A stretch of 64,000 nucleotides of DNA from NCBI GenBank assembly GCA_001567505.1, contig LLEU01000020.1, positions 1 to 64,000 on the forward strand, given 5' to 3'. The position numbers and the translations under genes are program-made. The DNA comes from Acidobacteria bacterium OLB17 (lineage in GTDB: Bacteria > Acidobacteriota > Blastocatellia > Pyrinomonadales > Pyrinomonadaceae). Below, piece by piece: positions 51,740 to 61,244 of this stretch. The notes below the pieces were generated by a model. The model was not told the origin of the DNA, did not search any database, and worked only from the letters and a program-made list of their open reading frames with translations. Every line of letters starts with the position of its first letter. Position 1 is the stretch's first letter.

Positions 51740-54700
51740 TCAGGCGTCGCCCTGCAGTTCGCCGGGCGTGTCCCGCTCGAGCCGAGCGTAGAGCGCCGGC
51801 AGGATCAGGAGCGTAAGCAGGGTCGAGGTGATCAGCCCGCCGATCACGACGGTCGCGAGCGGCCGCTGCACCTCAGCACCTGCGCTTGTTGCGACCGCCA
51901 TTGGTATGAAACCGAGGCTTGCGACGAGCGCCGTCATCAGTACCGGCCTCAAACGCGATTCCGCACCGCGCCTGACGGCATCAATGACCGACGCACCGCC
52001 CGCCCTCAGGCCGTTGATGAAGCTCACCATTACGACACCGTTCAACACCGCAACGCCGAACAACGCGATGAACCCGACGCCTGCCGAGATCGAGAACGGC
52101 ATTCCACGCAACGCGATCGCGATCACGCCGCCCACGACAGCGAACGGAATTCCGGTGTAGATCAGGAGCGCCTGCCTGACCGACCCGAACGAAATGTATA
52201 GCAAGGCAAAGATCAGGAACAACGCGATCGGGACGACGATCAAGAGGCGCTCGGTCGCACGTTCGAGGTTCTCGAACGTGCCGCCCCATTTCAGGTAATA
52301 TCCCGGCGGAAGATCGACCTGGGATGCGACCTTTTGCTGCGCTTCTGCAACAAACGAGCCGATGTCCCGTCCGCGAACGTTGAGTTCGACGCCGATCCGT
52401 CGTCGCGTATCCTCTCGCGAGATCTGCGCAGGACTGTCAACGACTCGCACGTCTGCGACCTGAGCGAGCGGAACCCGTGAACCGTTCGACGCTGTAAGCA
52501 AAAGCTGCCGGATCGATTCCACCGAAGCACTTGCGTCCTCATCGAGCCTAACGACGAGCCCGAATCGCCTTTCGCCTTCATAGACGTGGCCTGTCTGCTT
52601 TCCGGCCACGACGGATTCAACAAGGTCGTTCACGTCCTCGATATTCAGCCCATATCGTGCGATCGCGGCACGATCCGGCTTGATCTGAAGCTGCGGCAAG
52701 CCCGAGATCACCTCTGCCTTCACGTCGGCGGCTCCCGGGATCTTCTCGGCCACCTCCGCGATCTCGTCCGCCTTTGTCTTCAGGACCTCAAGGTCGTCAC
52801 CGTACAATTTGATCGCGACATCGCTGCGAACTCCCGAGATGAGCTCGGCAACACGCAGCTCGATCGGCTGTGAAAAACTCAAGGTTGCCGTCGGCACTCT
52901 TTCTTCAAGCACCTTCGCCATTTTCTCGATCAGCTCGGTTTTGTCGTGCGTGCTTTTCCATTCACTATGCGGCTTCAGCGCAACGTAGAGGTCCGATAGA
53001 TCGACGCTCATCGGGTCGGTCGCAACTTCGGCCCGGCCCGTTTTTGAGATCACGGCCTTGACCTCGGGAAACTCCATCAGCACCTTCTCGATCTCGGTCG
53101 TCGTCTTGATGGATTCCGTAAGCGACACGCTCGGCAGCTGCTGCACCTGGATCGCAATGTCGCCTTCGTCCAGTCGCGGAATGAACTCCGACCCTAGGAA
53201 GGGAAAGATCGCGACGGAGACGACGACAAGGCTCGCCGCGACCGCGAATGCCTGCCCGCGATTCGCCAGAACGAATTCGAATGCAGGCTTATAGATCCGT
53301 TTCGCCAACCGAATGAGAGGGCTCTCGGTCTCGGCGACCTGCCCCCGCAAGGCAAACGTAAGCATTGCGGGCACATACGTCAGCGAAAGTATCAGCGAGC
53401 CGAGAAGAGCAAAGATGACCGTCAAGGCCATCGGGATGAACATCTTCCCTTCGATACCTCGCAGACTCAGGATCGGCAGATATACGATCGCGATTATCCC
53501 GATCGCGAAAACTACAGGACGCGCGACCTCAAGGCAGGAACTCAGGATCGTGTTCTCCGTGGATTCGAGCACTTGCCGCTTTTGGGCTTCGGCCCGACGC
53601 CGCACCGCATTTTCCACCATCACGACGGCTCCATCGACTATCAATCCGAAATCAAGCGCGCCAAGGCTCATCAAATTGCCGGAAACGTTGAATGTCCGCA
53701 TCAAGATCGCAGCAAAAAGCATTGAAAGCGGAATTATCGTCGCCACAAGCAATGCTCCACGCCAATTCCCGAGCAAGAGGAGCAGGACGGCGATCACGAG
53801 GAACGCGCCTTCGATCAGGTTCTTTTCGACCGTGGCGATAGCTCGCGAGATCAATTCGGTGCGGTCATAGAACGGCACAAGTTCGACGCCCGCCGGCAAT
53901 GTTTGCTTGACCTGCTCGATCCGTTGCTTGACGCCCTCGACCACCGTTCTCGAATTCGCTCCCTTGAGCAAAAGCGTGATCCCGGCGACGATCTCGCCGC
54001 GGCCGTCCGCAGTGACGGCGCCCTGGCGAACGGCCGAACCCTCGACGATCTCTCCGACGTCACGTACATAGACGGGAACGCCCTCAGGCCCCGTTTTTAC
54101 TACGATGTCGCCGATCTCTTCCGGCCTTTCGATGAGTCCGATCCCGCGAAGCAGATACTGCTCCGAACCTTTCTCGATATACGCGCCGCCGACGTTCGCG
54201 TTGTTTCGGGAAACGGCCTCGAAAACGTCCCGGAGCGTCAGCCCGTAGGACTGCAGTTTCTCCGGCTCGAGCCGCACCTCGTACTGCTTCTCGAACCCGC
54301 CGAAGCCATTCACCTCGGCGATTCCCGACACACCGAGAAGCTGGCGGCGCACATCCCAATCCTGTATCGTGCGCAACGCCTTTGCGTCGTGGCTTCCGTC
54401 CGGCGAGCGAAGCTCGTATTGATAGACCTCACCAAGGCCGGTCGAGATAGGCCCCATTTCCGGCGAACCGATCGCATCCGGGATCTGCTCGCGTGCCTGC
54501 GAAAGTCGCTCAAGCACACGCTGCCTCGCAAAGTAGATATCGACCGCGTCATCAAAAACGACCGTCACCGCCGAGAGCCCGAATTTCGAGATCGATCGGA
54601 TCTCCTCGACGTCCGAAAGTCCCGACATTGCGACCTCGACCGGAAAGGTTACCTGCCGCTCCATTTCAAGCGGCGCAAGCGACGGCGCGGCCGTAAGGAT

Positions 54701-54844
54701 CTGGACCTGTACATTCGTTACGTCCGGCACAGCGTCGATCGGAAGGTTAATGAGGCTATACACTCCGACGACCGACATCAGAACGACGAGCAGCAAGACG
54801 ACAAAGCGATTCTTGACCGAAAATCGGATCAGTGCGTTCAACAT
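51740..54844 (-). CDS. czcA: Heavy-metal RND efflux pump, CzcA type
   Basis: 1034 residues, the usual length for the HME-RND family. TM helices and RND motifs: RNRFVVLLLVVLMSVVGVYSL-type start, VTVVFDDAVDIYFARQRV, DFGLIVDGAVVMVENAVRR (the HME1-like DFGxxVDGA form that suits Zn, Co, Cd or Ni rather than the Cu/Ag DxGxxVDA form), GNWRGALLVATIIPLSML, SLILSLTYVPAML, GLLP-like helix ends and TLLTLLILPALYARLER. It exchanges protons for divalent cations in the periplasm. It lies 7 bp after czcB in a czcCBA operon. Confidence 0.92.
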   Translation of the reverse strand: MLNALIRFSVKNRFVVLLLVVLMSVVGVYSLINLPIDAVPDVTNVQVQILTAAPSLAPLEMERQVTFPVEVAMSGLSDVEEIRSISKFGLSAVTVVFDDAVDIYFARQRVLERLSQAREQIPDAIGSPEMGPISTGLGEVYQYELRSPDGSHDAKALRTIQDWDVRRQLLGVSGIAEVNGFGGFEKQYEVRLEPEKLQSYGLTLRDVFEAVSRNNANVGGAYIEKGSEQYLLRGIGLIERPEEIGDIVVKTGPEGVPVYVRDVGEIVEGSAVRQGAVTADGRGEIVAGITLLLKGANSRTVVEGVKQRIEQVKQTLPAGVELVPFYDRTELISRAIATVEKNLIEGAFLVIAVLLLLLGNWRGALLVATIIPLSMLFAAILMRTFNVSGNLMSLGALDFGLIVDGAVVMVENAVRRRAEAQKRQVLESTENTILSSCLEVARPVVFAIGIIAIVYLPILSLRGIEGKMFIPMALTVIFALLGSLILSLTYVPAMLTFALRGQVAETESPLIRLAKRIYKPAFEFVLANRGQAFAVAASLVVVSVAIFPFLGSEFIPRLDEGDIAIQVQQLPSVSLTESIKTTTEIEKVLMEFPEVKAVISKTGRAEVATDPMSVDLSDLYVALKPHSEWKSTHDKTELIEKMAKVLEERVPTATLSFSQPIELRVAELISGVRSDVAIKLYGDDLEVLKTKADEIAEVAEKIPGAADVKAEVISGLPQLQIKPDRAAIARYGLNIEDVNDLVESVVAGKQTGHVYEGERRFGLVVRLDEDASASVESIRQLLLTASNGSRVPLAQVADVRVVDSPAQISREDTRRRIGVELNVRGRDIGSFVAEAQQKVASQVDLPPGYYLKWGGTFENLERATERLLIVVPIALFLIFALLYISFGSVRQALLIYTGIPFAVVGGVIAIALRGMPFSISAGVGFIALFGVAVLNGVVMVSFINGLRAGGASVIDAVRRGAESRLRPVLMTALVASLGFIPMAVATSAGAEVQRPLATVVIGGLITSTLLTLLILPALYARLERDTPGELQGDA

Positions 54845-54851
54845 AGAGTTC

Positions 54852-56306
54852 CTAATGTGCGTGGTCGCCGAGCGATCCCTTCTGAAGCTTTGCCTTCAGC
54901 ACAAAGCTCCCCGTTGTGACGACCTTTTCGCCAAGCTTTAACCCGCTGATGATCGTCGTATATCCGCCTGACTCTCCGCCGATCTCGACCTCGCGAACCT
55001 CAAAGGCCCCGGGCTCGTCGTCTTTCGGGACGAAAACGATCGCTTTATCGCCATCCCGCTGGATCGCTTCCGAGCGAATGGCCGGCGCTGTTGCTGCGAC
55101 ACTCTCGCCTGCGAAAAGTCCGACCTCGGTGAACATTCCCGCGCGCAAGTTGCCGTTCGGATTCGCGACCTCGACCCGCACCCTTGCCGTTCTGGTCGCC
55201 TCGTCAAGCTTTGGGTCAATGTAGGAGATACGGCCACTGAGGCTTCCGGTCGCGGCCGAACGGATCTCGGCGATCGCGCCGATGTTCAGGCGTGCGACCT
55301 GCGATTCTGGAACGTTCGCGATGATATAGACCGTGCCGAGATCTGAAACGGAAAAGATCGGCGTTGCCGGCTCTATCCCAGCACCGGCGTTGAATCTTCG
55401 TTCCGTAATGACGCCCGAAAGCGGCGAACGCACCGCAACAAGCGACGTATCCGCTTTGTGGTCATCAGATTCGCCCGGATCGACATGGACGCCGAGAGCA
55501 CGCAGTTCGTCTTCGATGTGTTTGACATCGACGCGCGAGGTCTCGACCTCGGCGGCGGCCTCTTGGATCTCGCGATTCAAAGAGATGTTCGATTGGAAGT
55601 CGTATTCCGCCTTTGCGGTCTTGTATGCGGCCTCGGCCGCGACCAGATCCTTGCCCGCACCCGCACCAAGCTCGATAAGGCGGCGAGTGCGTTTCAGCGT
55701 CGCCTCGGCCTCATCGAGACGTGCTTTCGCCTGGAGGACGGCGACGCGATTCTCAGCTTTTCTCACCCTCGCAAGATTCCGTTCAGCAAGCTCGAAGCGA
55801 GTCCTGGCTTCGTGCATTTTGCCGTGCATCTGAGCCAATTGCGGGCTCGAAATTACGGCGAGGACGGCGCCCTTGGAGACTCTGTCGCCGACGGCATAAA
55901 GCACTCGTTCGATCCTGCCGCCGACCAACGGTGTGGCAAATTCGGTCTTTTCGGGGTTGAGCTCGACCGAGCCGGTCACGTAAACCTTTGCGAATGAAGG
56001 CCGCTCGCTGACGACCTCGACCTGCAGTCCGGCGGCGGCAAGGGCATCTGGTTCGAGAGCGACTTCCCCGCCTGTCTCGCCGTTATGAGACTCAGCTTCG
56101 GGCGTCGCTTTTTCGGACGAAGCTTTCGCATTCTCCGAAGATGTGGCGCGGAGAAGGAAGATCAGCCCGGCGATCCCGATCAAGGCGATGATACCGGCTG
56201 TCACAAGCCACGGAACGACGCGGCTTTTGCTATCACTGCTTTCTGCAGACTCGACCGAAATACTTTCGTGCGTCTCGTTTGGCGTTGATTCTTCAGACAT
56301 TCTCAT
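54852..56306 (-). CDS. czcB: Periplasmic adaptor (membrane fusion) protein, CzcB type
   Basis: 484 residues. One membrane anchor (about 35-55: LVTAGIIALIGIAGLIFLL), then a His/Glu-rich stretch (ESHNGETG) that may bind metal. The hairpin (about 150-280) has the usual coiled-coil pairs (TRFELAERNLARVRKAENRV, ELGAGAGKDLVAAEAAYKTAK), with lipoyl and beta-barrel regions (GAVLAVISSPQLAQ, RSPLSGVITERRFNAGAG). It joins the CzcA pump to the outer-membrane channel. Its ATG overlaps the czcC stop as ATGA (56303-56306). Confidence 0.9.
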   Translation of the reverse strand: MRMSEESTPNETHESISVESAESSDSKSRVVPWLVTAGIIALIGIAGLIFLLRATSSENAKASSEKATPEAESHNGETGGEVALEPDALAAAGLQVEVVSERPSFAKVYVTGSVELNPEKTEFATPLVGGRIERVLYAVGDRVSKGAVLAVISSPQLAQMHGKMHEARTRFELAERNLARVRKAENRVAVLQAKARLDEAEATLKRTRRLIELGAGAGKDLVAAEAAYKTAKAEYDFQSNISLNREIQEAAAEVETSRVDVKHIEDELRALGVHVDPGESDDHKADTSLVAVRSPLSGVITERRFNAGAGIEPATPIFSVSDLGTVYIIANVPESQVARLNIGAIAEIRSAATGSLSGRISYIDPKLDEATRTARVRVEVANPNGNLRAGMFTEVGLFAGESVAATAPAIRSEAIQRDGDKAIVFVPKDDEPGAFEVREVEIGGESGGYTTIISGLKLGEKVVTTGSFVLKAKLQKGSLGDHAH

Positions 56307-57627
56307 TTCTCCATTAAAAGGCCGATAGCAAGGAAAAGGTCGGCCTCGGCTCGATATTTTTCTGAGTGGATCTCGATCAGGTCGCGATCCGTTTCAAGCA
56401 GTTTTCGCTGTTCGGCGATCAGGTCGTGACCTTCAGGTCACCGATCTCGTAAACTTTTCTTACAGTCTCGATATTCGCCCGCGACCTCGGTAGCACCGAG
56501 GTTCGAAACGTGTTCAGCGATCGTTCAGCTGCGGCGATCCGCTCGAATGCGGCCGTCACCTCGCTGCGAATGACGTTCTCCGCAAAAATTCTCCGTTCCC
56601 GGGCTTGCCGGATCGCGATCGCCGCTTCGGCCTTTTCACCTTTGCCCCGATCAAAGACCGGAAGTCCGATCGACACGCCGAACGCGAGGCTGCGATCCCG
56701 CTGCGCGTACGCACCTAGCGGATCGTCAAAAACCGAACGTCCCTGCGCGTAACGAGCTGTCGCCGAAATATCCGGCCGCGAACGCGACTCGGCCACCTTT
56801 AATTCGGCCTCGGCAAGTTCTTCCTGAAGGCCTGAGATCCGAACCTCCGGGCGATTCTTAAGAGCAAGACCGACGCCCTCGGCGGCTGTCTGCGGAAGCG
56901 GCCGGAATGATGCGGTCGTTATATCTTCTGCGAGTTTGAGCGGCTGGCCGTGCGGGATACCGGCGAAGAATTTGAGCTTTGAGATCGAGGCTTGCAGACG
57001 CCCTTCAAAAAGCAGCCGTCTCGCACGCAGCCTTTCGACCTCGGCCTGAAGCAGACTCAGTTCGAGCGGAGCTGTCTCACCCTCGTTGACCCTCAACTGA
57101 ACGAAGCGTGCCGTCTCCTCGTCGAGCGTCAATACTTCGTCCATCGTCGCGATCTCACGAACTAGAACTAGAGCTTCGATGTAAACAACAATGACCTCGC
57201 CTGTCACACTCCGCTCTTTTGCGGCTATCTCGGCACGCCTTAACGCGATCTCCGCCTCGGCAGCGTCCATCCGTCGGCCACGCTGCCCGAACACCTCGAG
57301 CGGCACTTCGACGCCAACGGTGAGCTTTCCTTCACCGGGAGACCCGACCGGCCGGCCGCTTTCCTGCTCGACCTGGAGCGTCGGATTTGGGCGTGCTCCG
57401 GCCTGAATAAGTCGAGCCTCGGCCCTTTCCACCTCGAGTCTTGCTATAGCGATCTCGCCGTTGGCGGCAAGAGCGAGTCGGATCAACTCCCGGATCGGGA
57501 TGCCGTCCGTCGAACTTAGATACTTGCGGGCGAATCCAATTCCGGGCGATCGCACCGGCAAAATTGCCTGTGCAGATGACATCTGAGCCGTCAGCACGAC
57601 GGCCAGAAGAACAATAAATCTGTGCAT
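56303..57627 (-). CDS. czcC: Outer-membrane channel, CzcC/TolC-like (frameshifted)
   Basis: About 441 residues from ATG 57627 after restoring one base near 56425; the repaired end reads GDLKVT-DLIAEQRKLLETDRD. Signal peptide about 1-19 (LTAQMSSAQA). OEP-family helices: LIRLALAANGEIAIARLEVERAEARLIQAGARPNP, VQLRVNEGETAPLELSLLQAEVERLRARRLLF, LKNRPEVRISGLQEELAEAELKVAESRSRPD. It forms the exit duct of the CzcCBA efflux complex. The stop overlaps the czcB start. Confidence 0.85.
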
Positions 57628-57716
57628 AAGATCCTGATCAAAGGGCTGCAACAAATGCAGAGAACGACGCAGCCCGCAGGCCACGACTCGAAAAAAGGCG
57701 CAGTTGTGCTAGATGA

Positions 57717-58052
57717 TCAGGCCTTTGGCGGCTGCCAGATCGAGGCCAGGTAGTTGGAGGTGTGGTCTGATGAATAGGAAGCGATGCGTCGCGGGATGAT
57801 GACGTCAACGCTCGGGACTACAACGAAGAGTGAAGCGGTGTGCGCTCCGGTCGAATTTACGCTGCAGCAGGAGCAGATGCAGAACGGTGAACACCCGTCG
57901 GCGAGTTGGCCGTCCGAATGCTGTTCGCTGCCGGTCGCCGCGACAAATGTCACATTTTCGCGACCTCTTTCGGCATACGCCGTGAACTCCTGACACGGCA
58001 GCGTCAGCAGTATCAGCATATAGAGAACGAAAATGAACGTAAATTTCCGCAC
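57717..58052 (-). CDS. Cys-rich exported small protein (DUF6660-like)
   Basis: 111 residues from GTG 58052, with AAAGGGA upstream. Signal peptide about 1-28 (LYMLILLTLPCQEFTAYA). Central CSPFCICSCC (about 55-64) with nearby His/Asp residues could bind metal. The family commonly precedes czc-type genes in Bacteroidota and Acidobacteriota; role unproven. It is first in the czc transcript, 89 bp upstream of czcC. Confidence 0.65.
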   Translation of the reverse strand: MRKFTFIFVLYMLILLTLPCQEFTAYAERGRENVTFVAATGSEQHSDGQLADGCSPFCICSCCSVNSTGAHTASLFVVVPSVDVIIPRRIASYSSDHTSNYLASIWQPPKA

Positions 58053-58067
58053 AGTCCCTTTAGAAAG

Positions 58068-58096
58068 ATTTTCCCTTGGCGTTCATATTTTCGCAA
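58068..58096 (-). promoter_or_regulatory. Promoter of the czc operon
   Basis: Minus strand TTGCGA (58096-58091), 17-bp spacer, GAAAAT (58073-58068). It lies in the 61-bp gap between the DUF6941 stop and the first small gene. Moderate match; no clear metal-regulator site found. Confidence 0.45.
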
Positions 58097-58113
58097 GTGA
58101 ATCGCCAGTTAAG

Positions 58114-58548
58114 CTAGTTGACCGTCTCTGAGATCTCCTCGGCATTCTGCTGCGACGCATAGTTCGCTTGGTCGGTGACGATCAGCGGGAGTTCGTCGAG
58201 GACGACCTCGTTGGCGACGGTCTGGACCCAGTAAGTTCCGGCGTCCGGGAAGACGACATTCACAAAAAAGCTGACGTTATCGGTAAAACCGCCGGGTGCA
58301 AGTTCGATCGTCGTGGGCTGGGAAGTGACTACCAGATTGTTCTTATCGGGAGAAAGTATGCGCACCTCTGTACGATGATTCCCTTCACCGCGCCAATGGT
58401 TGATGACCGCGAATTTTATAAGCGAGACGGGCAGTTTCTCGACCATGATGTTCTGAAAGATGCCCATCAACGAGATCTTATTGCCCATCTCGATGCGGAC
58501 ATCGTCGCAGAGCAGCGTGTATTCGAGCGATAGTTTTTCTGTTTCCAT
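58114..58548 (-). CDS. DUF6941 family protein
   Basis: 144 residues, no signal peptide. Beta-rich: TLLCDDVRIEMGNKISLMGIF, NIMVEKLPVSLIKFAVINHWRGEG, EVRILSPDKNNLVV, FFVNVVFPDAGTYWVQTVANEVVLDELPLIV. Matches DUF6941 by these segments; function unknown. It starts 4 bp after the DLH hydrolase gene. Confidence 0.7.
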   Translation of the reverse strand: METEKLSLEYTLLCDDVRIEMGNKISLMGIFQNIMVEKLPVSLIKFAVINHWRGEGNHRTEVRILSPDKNNLVVTSQPTTIELAPGGFTDNVSFFVNVVFPDAGTYWVQTVANEVVLDELPLIVTDQANYASQQNAEEISETVN

Positions 58549-58552
58549 TTAG

Positions 58553-59437
58553 TTACCTTGCGCCGTGCTTCTTGAACCAGGCGAGCAGCTTTTCCCAAGC
58601 TTCTTCAGCCGCCTGTTTATTGTAGCTTGCACGGTAATCGGCAAGAAAACCGTGATCGGCACTCGGGAAGACGACGATCTCCGAGCCCGATTTACCTTTC
58701 TTCAATTCGTCCTGCATACGCTGAACTCCGTCGAGCGTGATGCCCTTATCGAGTCCGCCGTAAAAGCCGATGACGGGCGGCTTCATTTCTTTTGCGAAGT
58801 CAATGGGCGACTTCGGCTGAGCATCGTTTGCCGGTGAACGTTCGGTCGGGACAACGCGGCCGTACCACGCAGCTCCCGCCTTGAGTTTCGGATTATGGGC
58901 CGCGTACATCCATACGATGCGGCCGCCCCAGCAAAAGCCCGTGATAGAGATCTTTTTCTTGCTGCCTTTGTTCTTGGCCGCCCAGGCGAAGGTCGCGTCG
59001 ATATCCGCCATGGATTCCGTATCCGGGATCTTCGAGAAGATCTGGCGGTTCAGTTCGCCCATATCTTTGATCGAATGTACGTCACCAAGGCGTGCGTAGA
59101 GAGCGGGGGCGATCGCCATATATCCAAGCTTCGCAAAACGGCGGCAAACATCCTGTATCCATTCGTGAACACCGAATATCTCGTGCACGACAACGATCAC
59201 CGGAAAGTCCTTGCCCTTCTCCGGCATCGCCCGATACGCGGGGATCTCGCCGTCCTTTACCGGGATCTTCACTTCACCCTCCACCAGGCCTTTGTTGTCC
59301 GTGATGATCCGCGTTTGGCCGGCGATCGGCATCACGGCCGCCGCAAAGGTCCCGGCGGCAAAGATCGAGCGAACCAGGAACTCACGGCGGTCGAGATCCG
59401 AGGGCTCGGGAAATGTGTTGATGATATCCTCGCGCAT
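58553..59437 (-). CDS. Dienelactone hydrolase-family protein, Tat-like signal
   Basis: 294 residues. The N-terminus (DLDRREFLVRSIFAAGTFAAAV) resembles a Tat signal (RRxFL). DLH alpha/beta-hydrolase fold: VIVVVHEIFGVHEWIQDVCRRFA (Glu of the triad region), then ITGFCWGGRIVWMY with the nucleophile Cys (about 181), GFYGGLDKGITLDGV and SADHGFLADYR (His). Substrate not known. Co-directional with DUF6941. Confidence 0.85.
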   Translation of the reverse strand: MREDIINTFPEPSDLDRREFLVRSIFAAGTFAAAVMPIAGQTRIITDNKGLVEGEVKIPVKDGEIPAYRAMPEKGKDFPVIVVVHEIFGVHEWIQDVCRRFAKLGYMAIAPALYARLGDVHSIKDMGELNRQIFSKIPDTESMADIDATFAWAAKNKGSKKKISITGFCWGGRIVWMYAAHNPKLKAGAAWYGRVVPTERSPANDAQPKSPIDFAKEMKPPVIGFYGGLDKGITLDGVQRMQDELKKGKSGSEIVVFPSADHGFLADYRASYNKQAAEEAWEKLLAWFKKHGAR

Positions 59438-59543
59438 AAGCTTAGGCTCCTGGTTTTGAATTACACTAAGTTTTACGTTTCAAAATGCTTGCGGTCAAGA
59501 GTATAATTATTTCAAAGGGTCAACAACACCAGCAGTATCAACA

Positions 59544-59810
59544 ATGTTCACCTACGTTCTTATTGGACTTCTTTTCGTATTGGCCGGCGTCGTCGGCTTG
59601 CAGCTTACCTTTATGTTCTATATAGAAAGGCTGTACAAGATGCGGGTGGAGCACACCAAGCAACTCGAACGCGACGCCAGGCACCTGCGCGACAAGATCG
59701 AATTTTTGGAGAGGAACCTCGCAGAAAGGAACTCGCTTCTTGAGCGGCACGGGATCGAGGTAGAGGCTGCTGACGAAGCTTGGGCAGATATTATTGACGA
59801 TCGCGGCTAG
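59544..59810 (+). CDS. Small single-pass membrane protein with coiled coil
   Basis: 88 residues. A membrane helix (about 4-25: YVLIGLLFVLAGVVGLQLTFMF) then a charged coiled coil (RVEHTKQLERDARHLRDKIEFLERNLAERN). No known family. It converges on the Smr gene with a 4-bp overlap. Confidence 0.6.
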   Translation: MFTYVLIGLLFVLAGVVGLQLTFMFYIERLYKMRVEHTKQLERDARHLRDKIEFLERNLAERNSLLERHGIEVEAADEAWADIIDDRG

Positions 59811-60097
59811 ACGTCCAGCTCGGCGATCGTCGCCCCCCAGCTGCCCGAAAATTCAGGGGCATTCTTGAATCCTTTTACAAAATCCGTTTCCGACAGTACC
59901 TTCCGCACGATCTCCCGCTGAACGCCGACGCCCTTTCCGTGAATGATCCGGACCACGCTAAAGCCTCGCTTGTGAGCCTCAGCAAGGTATTCTTCGACAA
60001 CGGACCGCACATCCGCCGGCCTGAAAGCATGCAGGTCGATCGAATCCGTGATCGGCATCTCGAAGGGTTCTTCCAAGTTCTCGTCCGCGTCCGTCAC
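59807..60097 (-). CDS. Stand-alone Smr-domain protein
   Basis: 96 residues. Smr core: DSIDLHAFRPADVRSVVEEYLAEAHKRG and IIHGKGVGVQREIVRKVL (the HGKG motif). Smr domains nick or bind branched DNA and collided mRNA; here unassigned. ATGA overlap with the SH3 gene upstream (60094-60097). Confidence 0.85.
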   Translation of the reverse strand: MTDADENLEEPFEMPITDSIDLHAFRPADVRSVVEEYLAEAHKRGFSVVRIIHGKGVGVQREIVRKVLSETDFVKGFKNAPEFSGSWGATIAELDV

Positions 60098-61244
60098 TTG
60101 CTCTTGAATTGGTATTGCGCGATGTCCTCGGGCGGCGTTACGCGCATTCGATTGCGATCTTTGAAGATCACGAATTTCCGCTCGTCGATCTGTCCGTTCT
60201 GATTCCTAAGTTTAACGCTGAAGGTCTTGTTGTCGCCCTGTCCTTCCATCCGAAGAGGAAGCTGGCCACAAACATCCGTTCCCGGCGGGTTTCGCCAAAC
60301 TGTGTAATAGTTCTGGTCATACTTATCAAAGGCGAGAATAAGTATGCCGTCAAAATCCGGCTCGACCCCGTCGATCGCTTTTACAAGATTCGTGCGCGTG
60401 AGGATCACGTAGCTTCCCGGCGTCGATGCTCGGCCAGTGCGGTTCTTATCGGCATTGTCCGCATCGATCCGCTGCCATGTGACGAATTTACGGTTATTCT
60501 GCTGGAAGAATGAGATGTCGCTCGGCACCTGAAGATCGACCTGCCGCCCGAAAAGCCACCCTGCGGGTGCCGGCGAGACCGACGGATCGAGCTTTACCTC
60601 GTACCAAATATCGTATTTATCCTCGATCTTCTCAGGCTCGCCCGCCAATTTTGCGGCCTCGATCTCCTCATTCTTCTCCTTCTTTGCGGCCGGATTCCCG
60701 TCGGGAACGCCGTCGTCAACATCCGGAGCTTCCGATCTGGGAACGAATTTCCACGACATTATCTCGAAGGTCGAACCCTTCGCGAGCTTGAAGAGAATGT
60801 TCTCGGCGTTCATATCCGGCTGGGAACGCAGGTTCGATGCGGCGCGTATAACTCCCGAAGCCTGCGGCAAACGATCGCCGAAGCCCTCAGCAAGCTTCTT
60901 GCTCTTTTCAAGCGTCTCGCTTGTGATCACGTTCTGAGCCTCGATCCAGCCTTCGGTCGCTTCGGCGTCGCGAGCACGGACGCGATACCAAAGCACCTTT
61001 TCGAAATCCAACTTATCGAGGATGTCCAGCTTGTCGCCGCGATTCACCTCAAGAACGTCGCTGCAACAACGGCATACGACGTCCTGATCTGGGCGGTCTT
61101 TGCAATGACGGTCGCCGTATCGGTAACGCCAAGCGCACTCGTCACACCCGAAAAAGCCTGGTCTATGTACGTGCAGCCGGACTGAAAAAGAATGAACGCG
61201 GCCAATACCGCAATTAAGTATCTGGATCGGGATCTCATCATCAA
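60094..61244 (-). CDS. SH3-domain lipoprotein (frameshifted)
   Basis: About 383 residues after restoring a G near 61058-61061; the repaired stretch reads SYAVVAADVLEVNRGDK. The lipoprotein signal ends FILFQSGC (lipobox Cys about 23). Two bacterial SH3-like domains follow (AVVAADVLEVNRGDKLDILDK, VIRAASNLRSQPDMNAENI), linked by a charged stretch. The C-terminal region includes RQVDLQVPSDISFFQQNNRKF and is of unknown fold. It overlaps its neighbours by 4 nt on both sides. Confidence 0.75.

Noticed and set aside
53903..54919. 338-residue plus-strand frame opposite czcA
   Set aside because: The minus strand encodes the RND pump; this frame has no motif and begins inside it.
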